Assembly: GCF_946998875.1 (NCBI RefSeq)
Contig: NZ_CAMQAY010000030.1
Coordinates: 1 to 16,008, forward strand
Origin: an uncultured Peptoniphilus sp.
GTDB lineage: Bacteria; Bacillota; Clostridia; Tissierellales; Peptoniphilaceae
Length of the DNA: 16,008 nt
Direction of reading: 5' to 3'
Below the pieces are notes generated by a model. It saw only the letters and a program-made list of their open reading frames with translations. It had not been told where the DNA came from and did not search any database. Shown here piece after piece: positions 8,578-14,652 of the stretch. The stretch's first letter is position 1, and each line of letters begins with the position of its first letter. A program made the translations under genes and the position numbers.

Positions 8578-8599
8578 ACATAATTTAAACTCTTTTGAC

Positions 8600-8647
8600 A
8601 AAAGTTACAAAATAGTTAAAAATAATTTAACTTTTTTGTAACTTTTT
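8600..8647 (+). terminator. AT-rich terminator hairpin of rnpB
   Basis: Bases 8600-8620 pair with 8626-8646 as a 21-bp stem with one A/A-type mismatch position, around an AATAA loop (8621-8625), and run into TTTTT. The stem is nearly all A-T, which is weak per pair but long. It is placed 23 bases past the mature 3' end of the RNase P RNA, so it would end that transcript. Confidence 0.65.
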
Positions 8648-8663
8648 GTTGTTTTTTTGTAAC
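8647..8663 (+). promoter_or_regulatory. Candidate WalR (YycF) box upstream of the NlpC/P60 gene
   Basis: TGTTGT (8647-8652), five Ts, then TGTAAC (8658-8663) match the published WalR consensus TGTWAH-N5-TGTWAH at 11 of 12 positions. Another TGTAAC lies 21 bases upstream (8637-8642), inside the rnpB terminator. The box overlaps the proposed -35 of a cell-wall hydrolase gene, the class of gene WalR controls in Bacillus and Staphylococcus. The surroundings are T-rich, so chance similarity is possible. Confidence 0.4.
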
Positions 8664-8677
8664 AACTTTGCTATACT
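8649..8677 (+). promoter_or_regulatory. Promoter for the NlpC/P60 hydrolase gene
   Basis: TTGTTT (8649-8654) and TATACT (8672-8677) are spaced by 17 bases. Transcription would start near 8684, giving a leader of about 68 bases before the TTG start. The -10 is good and the -35 is a 4 of 6 match, which suits an activator-assisted promoter. Confidence 0.55.
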
Positions 8678-8737
8678 TAAATAGCAATAAAAAATGTACG
8701 CATATAATTATTTTTAGAAATATAAAATTCAGAGTAT

Positions 8738-8742
8738 AGGAG
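8738..8742 (+). promoter_or_regulatory. Ribosome binding site that sets the start at 8752
   Basis: AGGAG abuts a TTG at 8743 with no spacing, which would not work for initiation. A second in-frame TTG at 8752 lies 9 bases downstream, a normal distance. It yields a protein beginning with a basic stretch and a hydrophobic signal segment. Confidence 0.7.
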
Positions 8743-8751
8743 TTGTTAGTA

Positions 8752-9876
8752 TTGGTTTCCTTTAAGAATAAATTGCCACTTGGTCTATTTGCACTATGCG
8801 CAGTTTCAATAGTAGGCATGAAAGATACGGGAGTATTTATTAACGAACATGTACAAAGGACATATAGTGGAAATGAAATTGAATTTTCAATTGGTGAAAA
8901 AGTAGAAATCCTTGGAAATAAGGGCAGTGAATATTATGTCCAAAAGGGCAAGGCAAAAGTCACTATTCCACAAGAAAAAATTTTACTTACAGAAGTCAAT
9001 GTTCCTACATATCAAATTGTGAAAGCAAGCCCAATTTTAGATGATAATGGCAAAATTATTAGAAGCTTGTTTATCGATGAATATGCAGTGGGCATTTCAG
9101 TAGACACTACTACAGCTAAAATTAAGTGCAACGACGGAACTATAGGCAATGTTAGTAGAACTGCACTTAAAAAAGTTTCTGATAAGAGAAACAATGTAAC
9201 AGAAGTTAAAGTTAAGAACAATACTGTTGCCAGAAGTGACAGTGGAAAAAAATTAAATTTAAATAGAAATCAAGTTGTAAATGTAGTTGATTTTGACAAT
9301 GGTCTTTTTGTCATTGAAAATAAAGGAACTTCTTACAATGTTGATGGCAAAGATTTAGATATTCTTTCTGGATTAAAGGTAGAAAAACCTGTAGCAGTAA
9401 AAGTTGATGAAAAAGCTGCTTTCTCTGCTGATGAAAAAGAAATTCAAGAAGTAATAAAATATAAAGATGTAAAAGAATTCAAAAAAGTTGCAGCACCTGA
9501 TTCCTCAACAGCTGCCAAAGTAATATCTTCTGCAGAAAATAAACTTGGATCTACCTATGTATATGGAGATACTGGTAAAGAAGGATATGATTGTTCAGGT
9601 CTTGTTTATTCAATTTATTGCAATGAACTAGGAATTTCACTTCCAAGATCTTCAGCATCACAATCAACTTTTGGAAAACAAGTTTCAAAATCTGATTTAC
9701 AAGAAGGAGATTTAGTATTCTTTAACACAACAGGTAATGGAGTTAGTCATGTTGGAATCTATGTTGGAGATGGAAAATTTATCCACGCTTCATCTGGACA
9801 AGGAAAAGTTATGACTTCATCTCTTTCAGAAGGATATTACCAAGATAGATTTGTTAACGCAACACGCGTGCTATAA
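8752..9876 (+). CDS. Secreted cell-wall hydrolase: SH3-like repeats + NlpC/P60
   Basis: A 374-residue exported protein, numbered from the TTG at 8752. Residues 1-25 are a signal sequence or membrane anchor: lysines near the N-terminus, then a hydrophobic run (LGLFALCAVSIVG). There is no clear Ala-X-Ala cleavage site, and the Cys lacks a proper lipobox. The middle (about 35-210) looks like SH3b-type beta modules, seen around FSIGEKVEILGNKGSEYYV and LNRNQVVNVVDFDNGLFVIE. A charged linker follows. The NlpC/P60 domain spans about 250-374, with catalytic C281 (GYDCSGL), H333 (VSHVGIYVG) and H345 (FIHASS). Such enzymes usually cut D-Glu-to-diamino-acid peptide bonds in peptidoglycan, remodelling the wall at growth or division. 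It is a single-gene unit between its own promoter and terminator. Confidence 0.92.
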   Translation: MVSFKNKLPLGLFALCAVSIVGMKDTGVFINEHVQRTYSGNEIEFSIGEKVEILGNKGSEYYVQKGKAKVTIPQEKILLTEVNVPTYQIVKASPILDDNGKIIRSLFIDEYAVGISVDTTTAKIKCNDGTIGNVSRTALKKVSDKRNNVTEVKVKNNTVARSDSGKKLNLNRNQVVNVVDFDNGLFVIENKGTSYNVDGKDLDILSGLKVEKPVAVKVDEKAAFSADEKEIQEVIKYKDVKEFKKVAAPDSSTAAKVISSAENKLGSTYVYGDTGKEGYDCSGLVYSIYCNELGISLPRSSASQSTFGKQVSKSDLQEGDLVFFNTTGNGVSHVGIYVGDGKFIHASSGQGKVMTSSLSEGYYQDRFVNATRVL

Positions 9877-9889
9877 ATAATTTTTCATT

Positions 9890-9911
9890 AAGAGCCTTAG
9901 GGCTCTTTTTT
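9890..9911 (+). terminator. Intrinsic terminator after the NlpC/P60 gene
   Basis: AAGAGCC (9890-9896) pairs with GGCTCTT (9901-9907) around a TTAG loop, followed by a T run to 9911. This is a textbook rho-independent terminator 14 bases after the stop codon. Confidence 0.93.
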
Positions 9912-10041
9912 CTTGTTAAATAAATTTTTATATTATAAATATTTTTAAGCAAATATAAATTTATAATACTTTTCTTTATCTAAAATGGTAAAATGATAGA
10001 AGAAGTAATAATTCAAATCGATAAAATTTTAAGGAGGAGAA

Positions 10042-11241
10042 ATGAAAAAAAATAGTTTTTTTAATTCCTTAGTTTTTAAACTAATCTTAGGAATTATAAT
10101 TGGTATTTCTGTAGGAAGAATTTCCAATGAACCAGCAATCATTGTAATCAACACTATTAAAAGAGTTATGGGAGACTTAATTGGATATATAGTTCCCCTA
10201 ATAATCTTGGGATTTATCACTCCTGCCATAGTTTCTTTAAAGGAAAGTGCAGGTAAAATTTTAAGTGTAACTCTTGTCATTTGCTACATATCATCTGTTG
10301 GAGCAGCTACAATGTCTTTCTTGGCAGGAAGAGCTATTATACCAAAGCTTAACATTGCATCAAATGTTGGTGCAGGAAATGTAATACCTGATTCAATTTT
10401 TAAATTATCCATTGACCCAATTATGCCAGTTATGACAGCTCTTGTAACTTCAATTTTATTTGGAATAGCAGTAATAGTTACTAAATCAGAACACTGGGAA
10501 AATTTGCTCTTAGAACTTAATAAAATAATTTTATCCATTGTAAATAATTTTGTAATTAAAATTCTTCCAGTTTACATTGCAGCTACATTTGCAGTTTTAT
10601 CCTATGAAGGAGCTATTATTTCTGAATTGCCAGTTTTCATAAAGATAATTTTAATAGTAATAGTTGGACATTTTATTTGGATGACTCTCATGTATTCAAT
10701 AGCAGGAGCTATTTCAAAGACAAATCCAAAGGAAGTCTTCAAACATTATTTGCCAGCTTATTTAACAGCTGTAGGAACTATGTCATCTGCAGCAACTCTA
10801 CCAGTTGCATTAGAATGTGCTAGAAAATCTGAGACTCTTGATCCAAAGATCAGAGACTTTGCAATTCCACTTTGCTCAAACACTCACTTATGTGGTTCAG
10901 TTTTGACAGAAGTTTTCTTTGTAATGACAGTTTCACAAATTTTAAATGGAAAGCTACCAGAAACTTCCAACATGATTGTCTTTATAGTTTTACTTGGAAT
11001 TTTTGCAATAGCTGCACCAGGAGTGCCTGGTGGAACTGTAGTGGCATCTCTTGGACTTATCACATCAATTTTAGGATTTAACGACACAGGAACTGCACTT
11101 ATGCTTTCAATTTTTGCTTTGCAAGATAGTTTTGGAACTGCTTGTAACGTAACATCAGATGGCGCAATTGCCCTAATGGTTACTGGAATATTTAAAAAAG
11201 TTCCAGGAAGGGGAAATAATAAAAAGCTAAAGGAAGCTTAA
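10042..11241 (+). CDS. DAACS-family dicarboxylate/amino acid:cation symporter
   Basis: A 399-residue membrane transporter of the glutamate transporter fold (SDF/DAACS family), slightly shorter than the usual 410-430. Hydrophobic segments fill most of the chain. The family core is present: the hairpin-1 serine region GTMSSAATLP (245-254), the hairpin-2 block APGVPGG (325-331), and helix 8 with D362, T366, N369 and D373. Where acidic-amino-acid carriers have Arg (GltPh R397), this protein has G365. Where they have NMDGT in helix 7, it has HLCGS (282-286). Substrate is therefore unlikely to be aspartate or glutamate; D362, which holds the amino group, suggests a neutral or other amino acid. AAGGAGG (10031-10037) precedes the ATG. 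The alignment was made by eye. Confidence 0.9.
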   Translation: MKKNSFFNSLVFKLILGIIIGISVGRISNEPAIIVINTIKRVMGDLIGYIVPLIILGFITPAIVSLKESAGKILSVTLVICYISSVGAATMSFLAGRAIIPKLNIASNVGAGNVIPDSIFKLSIDPIMPVMTALVTSILFGIAVIVTKSEHWENLLLELNKIILSIVNNFVIKILPVYIAATFAVLSYEGAIISELPVFIKIILIVIVGHFIWMTLMYSIAGAISKTNPKEVFKHYLPAYLTAVGTMSSAATLPVALECARKSETLDPKIRDFAIPLCSNTHLCGSVLTEVFFVMTVSQILNGKLPETSNMIVFIVLLGIFAIAAPGVPGGTVVASLGLITSILGFNDTGTALMLSIFALQDSFGTACNVTSDGAIALMVTGIFKKVPGRGNNKKLKEA

Positions 11242-11259
11242 TATTTTATAAAATATTTG

Positions 11260-11285
11260 ACCAAGGATTCGTCCTTGGTTTTTTT
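11260..11285 (+). terminator. Intrinsic terminator after the symporter gene
   Basis: ACCAAGGA (11260-11267) pairs with TCCTTGGT (11272-11279) around a TTCG tetraloop, followed by a T run to 11285. Confidence 0.95.
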
Positions 11286-11564
11286 ATTTGTGAATTTTTC
11301 TTCTAATTTAATTTAAAATATTTTATTAATTTATTTTAAAATTTTTGCTTCCAATTAGAATTTTTATAATTATTTTGAGCTTCAAGATAATAATTAAGTT
11401 TTCTAAGACTTTACTTTAGAAATTATTTAATCAACTTTTGAAATTATATATATTAAGATAATAAATTTATTTAAAAAATTCTTATAATAATATATAAAAA
11501 ATTTTAAAATTATTTATTAAAATTAAATTAAATGATAATAAATTTCAAAATTGGAGGAAATAAA
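11286..11564 (+). other. AT-rich leader region upstream of flavodoxin
   Basis: Between the symporter terminator and the flavodoxin start lies extremely AT-rich DNA with no convincing ORF. It contains three same-strand copies of GATAATAA (11386, 11457 and 11534), a 7-bp inverted repeat TTTCTAA/TTAGAAA (11400-11406 and 11416-11422), and a TATAAT at 11483-11488 that could be a -10, though I see no good -35 at 16-19 bases. The last GATAATAA is part of the candidate Fur box. A strong GGAGG ribosome site lies at 11553-11557. Confidence 0.6.
11533..11547 (+). promoter_or_regulatory. Candidate Fur box before the flavodoxin gene
   Basis: TGATAAT-A-AATTTCA matches the Fur 7-1-7 inverted repeat (TGATAAT-N-ATTATCA) at 12 of 14 positions. 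It ends 5 bases before the GGAGG ribosome site, so a bound repressor would block transcription through the leader. Flavodoxin replacing ferredoxin under iron limitation is a known Fur-regulated response. The AT-rich background weakens the case, since half of the motif is A/T. Confidence 0.45.
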
Positions 11565-11993
11565 ATGAGTAAAGTAAATGTAATTTATTGGTCAGGCACT
11601 GGCAATACAGAAAAAATGGCAGAGGCAATAGTTAAGGGTGCTGAAGGAGCAGGCGCTGAAGTAAAACTAATCCAAGTTGCTTCTGCTACCGAAGATGATG
11701 TAAAAGATGTAGATAGAATTGCTTTTGGATGCCCTGCCATGGGTTCAGAAGAGCTTGAAGAAACTGAAATGAGACCTTTTATGGATAAGGTTAATCCACT
11801 TCTTTCTGGGAAAAATGTTGTCCTATTTGGCTCTTATGAATGGGCTGATGGCGAGTGGATGAAACTTTGGCAAGAAGAAGTTGAAGGCACAGGTGCAAAA
11901 TTAGTTGATGATGGCTTTGCTGCCTATGATAATCCTGACGAAGATGCTCTAGAAGAGTGTGAAGCTCTTGGAAAGGAACTTGCAAGGTCCTAA
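11565..11993 (+). CDS. Flavodoxin (short-chain, clostridial type)
   Basis: A 142-residue FMN-binding electron carrier, very like Clostridium beijerinckii flavodoxin. It shuttles low-potential electrons in the cytoplasm and can stand in for ferredoxin. The phosphate-binding loop is YWSGTGNTEKMAE (8-20). The loop over the flavin is CPAMGSEELEE (about 56-66), and the second flavin loop is FGSYEWADGEWM (88-99) with its aromatic residues. The acidic composition is typical. The ATG at 11565 is chosen over an upstream in-frame ATG at 11532. GGAGG sits 7 bases before 11565, the upstream ATG has no ribosome site, and the protein starts directly at the first beta strand (KVNVIYWSG). The DUF3793 gene follows after 2 bases, so the two form one transcript. 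Confidence 0.95.
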   Translation: MSKVNVIYWSGTGNTEKMAEAIVKGAEGAGAEVKLIQVASATEDDVKDVDRIAFGCPAMGSEELEETEMRPFMDKVNPLLSGKNVVLFGSYEWADGEWMKLWQEEVEGTGAKLVDDGFAAYDNPDEDALEECEALGKELARS

Positions 11994-11995
11994 TT

Positions 11996-12580
11996 ATGAT
12001 TAAAAATTCTATTTTCATTGAATTTTTTGCTCAAATAAGAAATTTTAAAGATTTTGAATATCTTCACGCTCTAATTAAGTCCACTCTTGCACCAACTTAT
12101 AAGGATTTAAAATTGGGTACAATGATGAATTTGAGAAATGGAAATAGACCCTTAAAGGACTTATGGTTAAAAAATAAAACTTTAATTGGAGATGCACTAG
12201 GTCTTGATTTTTTTGAGTTAAAGGAAGGAGAAGATTTCATCTTAGTTTATTTTTTCAAAAAAGATAAACTGATGAAAAAATTATCCAACAAAAAAATTTC
12301 AGAATTTTTAGATCTCATGGGTTATGAAAATTGTAGTCTAGTAGATGACTATCTCAGCCTTTTAAAAAGTAGATTTAGTGATAGCTGCCCCGATGAGATA
12401 GGAGTTTTTTTGGGCTATCCTTTAAAGGATGTAATTGATTTTAAGGATAGGGACAAAAAAATTTGCAAGTGCACTGGTTATTGGAAGTGCTTCAACGATG
12501 AAGAAAGTTCCAGAAAGGCTTTTGAAAAATTTGACCAAGTAAAAATTGTGGAAATGAAAAGTATTTTAGAAGGAATTTAA
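11996..12580 (+). CDS. DUF3793 family protein of unknown function
   Basis: A 194-residue cytoplasmic protein that resembles the uncharacterised DUF3793 family of Clostridia. Its strongest family block is CPDEIGVFLGYPLKDV (131-146), followed by CKCTGYWKCF (157-166). Four cysteines lie in this C-terminal half (C131, C157, C159, C165), so metal or redox chemistry is possible. I see no membrane segment or signal peptide. The ATG comes 2 bases after the flavodoxin stop, with AAGG at 11983-11986 as a modest ribosome site, so translation is probably coupled. Its stop codon is built into the terminator. The tight link to flavodoxin suggests a role in iron-limited growth or as a partner or regulator of flavodoxin. 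That is inference only; no activity is established for the family as far as I know. Confidence 0.8.
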   Translation: MIKNSIFIEFFAQIRNFKDFEYLHALIKSTLAPTYKDLKLGTMMNLRNGNRPLKDLWLKNKTLIGDALGLDFFELKEGEDFILVYFFKKDKLMKKLSNKKISEFLDLMGYENCSLVDDYLSLLKSRFSDSCPDEIGVFLGYPLKDVIDFKDRDKKICKCTGYWKCFNDEESSRKAFEKFDQVKIVEMKSILEGI

Positions 12581-12605
12581 GACTGCTTAGGCAGTCTTTT
12601 TTTTT
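12579..12605 (+). terminator. Intrinsic terminator of the flavodoxin-DUF3793 unit
   Basis: AAGACTGC (12579-12586) pairs with GCAGTCTT (12591-12598) around a TTAG loop, followed by Ts to 12605. The stem includes the last two bases of the upstream TAA stop codon. Confidence 0.94.
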
Positions 12606-12702
12606 AGTTAAAAATGAAAAATTTATGATTCTATACTATAAAAATTTATAGATTATTTAGAAATTTTATTATAAAATATGAAGAACAAATAATTTATGCT
12701 AA

Positions 12703-12736
12703 TGCGTTAAAGAAAAATATACTTATTGTTTACGCA
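12703..12736 (+). repeat. Spaced inverted repeat upstream of the acetyltransferase gene
   Basis: TGCGT at 12703-12707 and ACGCA at 12732-12736 are inverted copies, extended imperfectly by TTAAA and TTT inside. They are the only G/C-containing words in an otherwise AT-rich 175-base gap. TTGTTT (12726-12731) and TAAAAT (12747-12752), 15 bases apart, may be a weak promoter overlapping the right arm, so the repeat could be an operator. Confidence 0.3.
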
Positions 12737-12780
12737 ATATATATTTTAAAATAAAATTTTAAGATTATTATAGAGGTGCT

Positions 12781-13446
12781 ATGAAAAGATTAATTTTTAA
12801 GTTTTTAGGAAAAGAACATATTGACGATATATATGAGCTTACATCAAAAGTTTACGAAGGAATTGAGAATAAGGAAATTTTTTCTCACGACTCAAAGAGG
12901 GATTTGGAACACTTAATTGACAATGGTGGAGCCTTTGTAGGCGTCTATGATGGGGACAGGCTCGTTGCTTATAGGAGTTTAAAAGTCCCTGACAGAGAAG
13001 ATAATTTGGCTTATGATGTGGACTTTTTTGTTGATCCTAAAAAGGTTATTATTAACGACACTGTTGTTGTCTTAAGGGAATATAGGGGAAGAAATTTACA
13101 AAATTTAACTAGAGAAAAGTTGGAAGAAAAGTTTAAAGATTCTGAATTTACCCATAAGATGTCAACAATCTCTCCTAAGAATCACAGGTCTTACAAAAAT
13201 ACTTTGGACTCGGGCTATATGCTAGTGGCATTAAAAAAGAAATATCCCGATGAACTATCTGAAGAGGGCTATGATAGATTTATTTTATTAAAATCGGAAG
13301 ATATTAATTTTGATTTTACTGGAGAGGAAATTACAATTCATTCAAGTGAAACTGATAAGTTAAAGGAGGCTTTTGACTCAAACTATGTAGGTGTAGCTGT
13401 AGATGATGAGGGAAATATTTTGTTTAGAGAGGCAAAGATTGTTTAA
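12781..13446 (+). CDS. GNAT-family N-acetyltransferase
   Basis: A 221-residue protein with a GNAT fold. Enzymes of this superfamily move an acetyl group from acetyl-CoA to an amine on a small molecule or protein. The acetyl-CoA-binding motif is VVVLREYRGRNLQ (95-107), with the REYRGRNL turn in place of the usual Q/RxxGxG/A. A later block, SPKNHRSYKN (131-140), fits motif B, where an Asn or Ser often sits near the cofactor. The acceptor substrate cannot be told. A C-terminal extension (about 175-221) goes beyond the core fold. GAGGTG lies just before the ATG. It sits between the DUF3793 terminator and the phaEC promoter, apparently as a single-gene unit. No terminator is seen after it, so read-through into phaE is possible. 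Confidence 0.8.
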   Translation: MKRLIFKFLGKEHIDDIYELTSKVYEGIENKEIFSHDSKRDLEHLIDNGGAFVGVYDGDRLVAYRSLKVPDREDNLAYDVDFFVDPKKVIINDTVVVLREYRGRNLQNLTREKLEEKFKDSEFTHKMSTISPKNHRSYKNTLDSGYMLVALKKKYPDELSEEGYDRFILLKSEDINFDFTGEEITIHSSETDKLKEAFDSNYVGVAVDDEGNILFREAKIV

Positions 13447-13483
13447 TTTTTATTTTAGCAGGTAATATTAATAAATTTATAAA

Positions 13484-13514
13484 TTGTTAATAAAAGAAGA
13501 ACTTAGGGTATAAT
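13484..13514 (+). promoter_or_regulatory. Promoter for phaE-phaC
   Basis: TTGTTA (13484-13489) and a perfect TATAAT (13509-13514), preceded by GGG, are spaced by 19 bases, slightly long. The predicted leader is about 58 bases before the TTG start of phaE. Confidence 0.55.
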
Positions 13515-13578
13515 AAGATTATAAGGATAGAGTATAAACATAAAATAATATATTTTAAATATAAGAGGAGGAATTAAT

Positions 13579-14637
13579 TTGGATAAAGGATACAATTTTT
13601 TTGAAGATTATATGAATTCACAACAAAAGATGATGAATATGTGGCAAGACTATGCAAAGTCTTTTGGCGGAAGTAACTTCAATCCTTTTAGTGAAGAATA
13701 TCTTTCAAGTTTTAATCAAATTTTTGGTGACTTAGGTAGTGCAGATTTCTTTAATTACAGAGGCACGCCAACTGAACTTGCGCAAAAAATAAAGGATACT
13801 TCTAAACTTTATTATAGCATTTATGAACTTTATAAAAATATTTATGACAAGAACATTGAGCCAACTAAGGAAAATATAGAAAGAATAATGAAACAATATA
13901 AGGAAGGCTCACTTCAATACATCAACAATTATCTTTTCCCATATATTCCTGTTGACCTCCAAAATCTAGTTAAACAATGCATAGGTGCTTGTGAAAGCTA
14001 CAGAGATACGCTTATGACAGTCTATGGTCCTTGGATGGATACTTCTTCAGACTTAATGGATTCTGTAATGAAGGGAGCTTTTGCTGACCCTAAGGCTTTT
14101 CTTGAATTTTTCAAACTTTGGAAGAAAAATTATGGGGAAACTTTTGGTAAGATGTTAAACTCTCCACAATTTGGTATTGACAGAAATGCCTATGAAAAAA
14201 ACATGAAGACAATAGATAAGTTAATTACATTTATGGGCAATTATCTAGAACTTACTATGATGCTTTCAAATTTAGTTAATGAATCTACAGAAAATGTTGT
14301 AAAAGAAAGCTTTGAAATGATTAAGAAGGGCGAAGCTCCTAAGACTTTTGAAGAATTTTACAATTATTGGAGAAAGAAAACTTCTAATGAGTTTGATAAA
14401 TTGTTCTATTCTGATGAATTTTCTAAATTCTTAGGAAACTTTGTAGATTCTCTAATGCTTTTAAAGATTGACTTAGACCAAGTCATAGAAGAATCACTTA
14501 AGTGGTACCCAATACCAACAAATTCTGATATGGATTCACTTTACAAAACTGTTTACGAACTTAAAAAAGAAGTTAGAACTCTTAGAAAACATATTAGAGA
14601 CAAAGAATTCGAAGAAGAAAAAAAGGACAATAAATAA
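13579..14637 (+). CDS. phaE: Class III polyhydroxyalkanoate synthase subunit PhaE
   Basis: A 352-residue partner subunit of class III PHA synthase, near the usual length of about 350-360. PhaE forms a complex with PhaC and is needed for full polymerase activity at the granule surface. Most of the chain is helical, polar and poor in recognisable motifs. The best signature is C-terminal: WYPIPTNSDMDSLYKTVYEL (309-328), followed by a charged stretch (329-349) likely to form a coiled coil. This matches the conserved PIPT-plus-helix end of PhaE. The start is TTG at 13579, with GAGGAGG (13565-13571) 7 bases upstream. phaC begins 15 bases after the stop. Identity rests on the C-terminal motif together with the adjacent phaC. 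Confidence 0.92.
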   Translation: MDKGYNFFEDYMNSQQKMMNMWQDYAKSFGGSNFNPFSEEYLSSFNQIFGDLGSADFFNYRGTPTELAQKIKDTSKLYYSIYELYKNIYDKNIEPTKENIERIMKQYKEGSLQYINNYLFPYIPVDLQNLVKQCIGACESYRDTLMTVYGPWMDTSSDLMDSVMKGAFADPKAFLEFFKLWKKNYGETFGKMLNSPQFGIDRNAYEKNMKTIDKLITFMGNYLELTMMLSNLVNESTENVVKESFEMIKKGEAPKTFEEFYNYWRKKTSNEFDKLFYSDEFSKFLGNFVDSLMLLKIDLDQVIEESLKWYPIPTNSDMDSLYKTVYELKKEVRTLRKHIRDKEFEEEKKDNK

Positions 14638-14652
14638 TAGGAGGTTATTGAT

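Noticed and set aside
8404..8601. Open frame on the - strand of 65 codons
   Set aside because: It lies wholly across rnpB, whose base pairing and conserved blocks explain the sequence.
8743..8745. First TTG as start of the NlpC/P60 protein
   Set aside because: AGGAG ends at 8742, leaving no spacing. The TTG at 8752 is better placed.
8616..8819. Open frame on the - strand of 67 codons spanning the NlpC/P60 promoter
   Set aside because: It runs across terminator and promoter sequence and the start of the hydrolase gene, with low-complexity lysine-rich content and no ribosome site.
9993..10055. 20-codon ORF overlapping the symporter start, as a leader peptide
   Set aside because: It has no ribosome site, no run of codons for one amino acid and no attenuator hairpin; its ATG coincides with a possible -10 (TAAAAT).
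11532..11534. Upstream ATG as flavodoxin start
   Set aside because: It has no ribosome site, would add 11 residues before the first beta strand, and lies in the candidate Fur box. ATG at 11565 has GGAGG at proper spacing.
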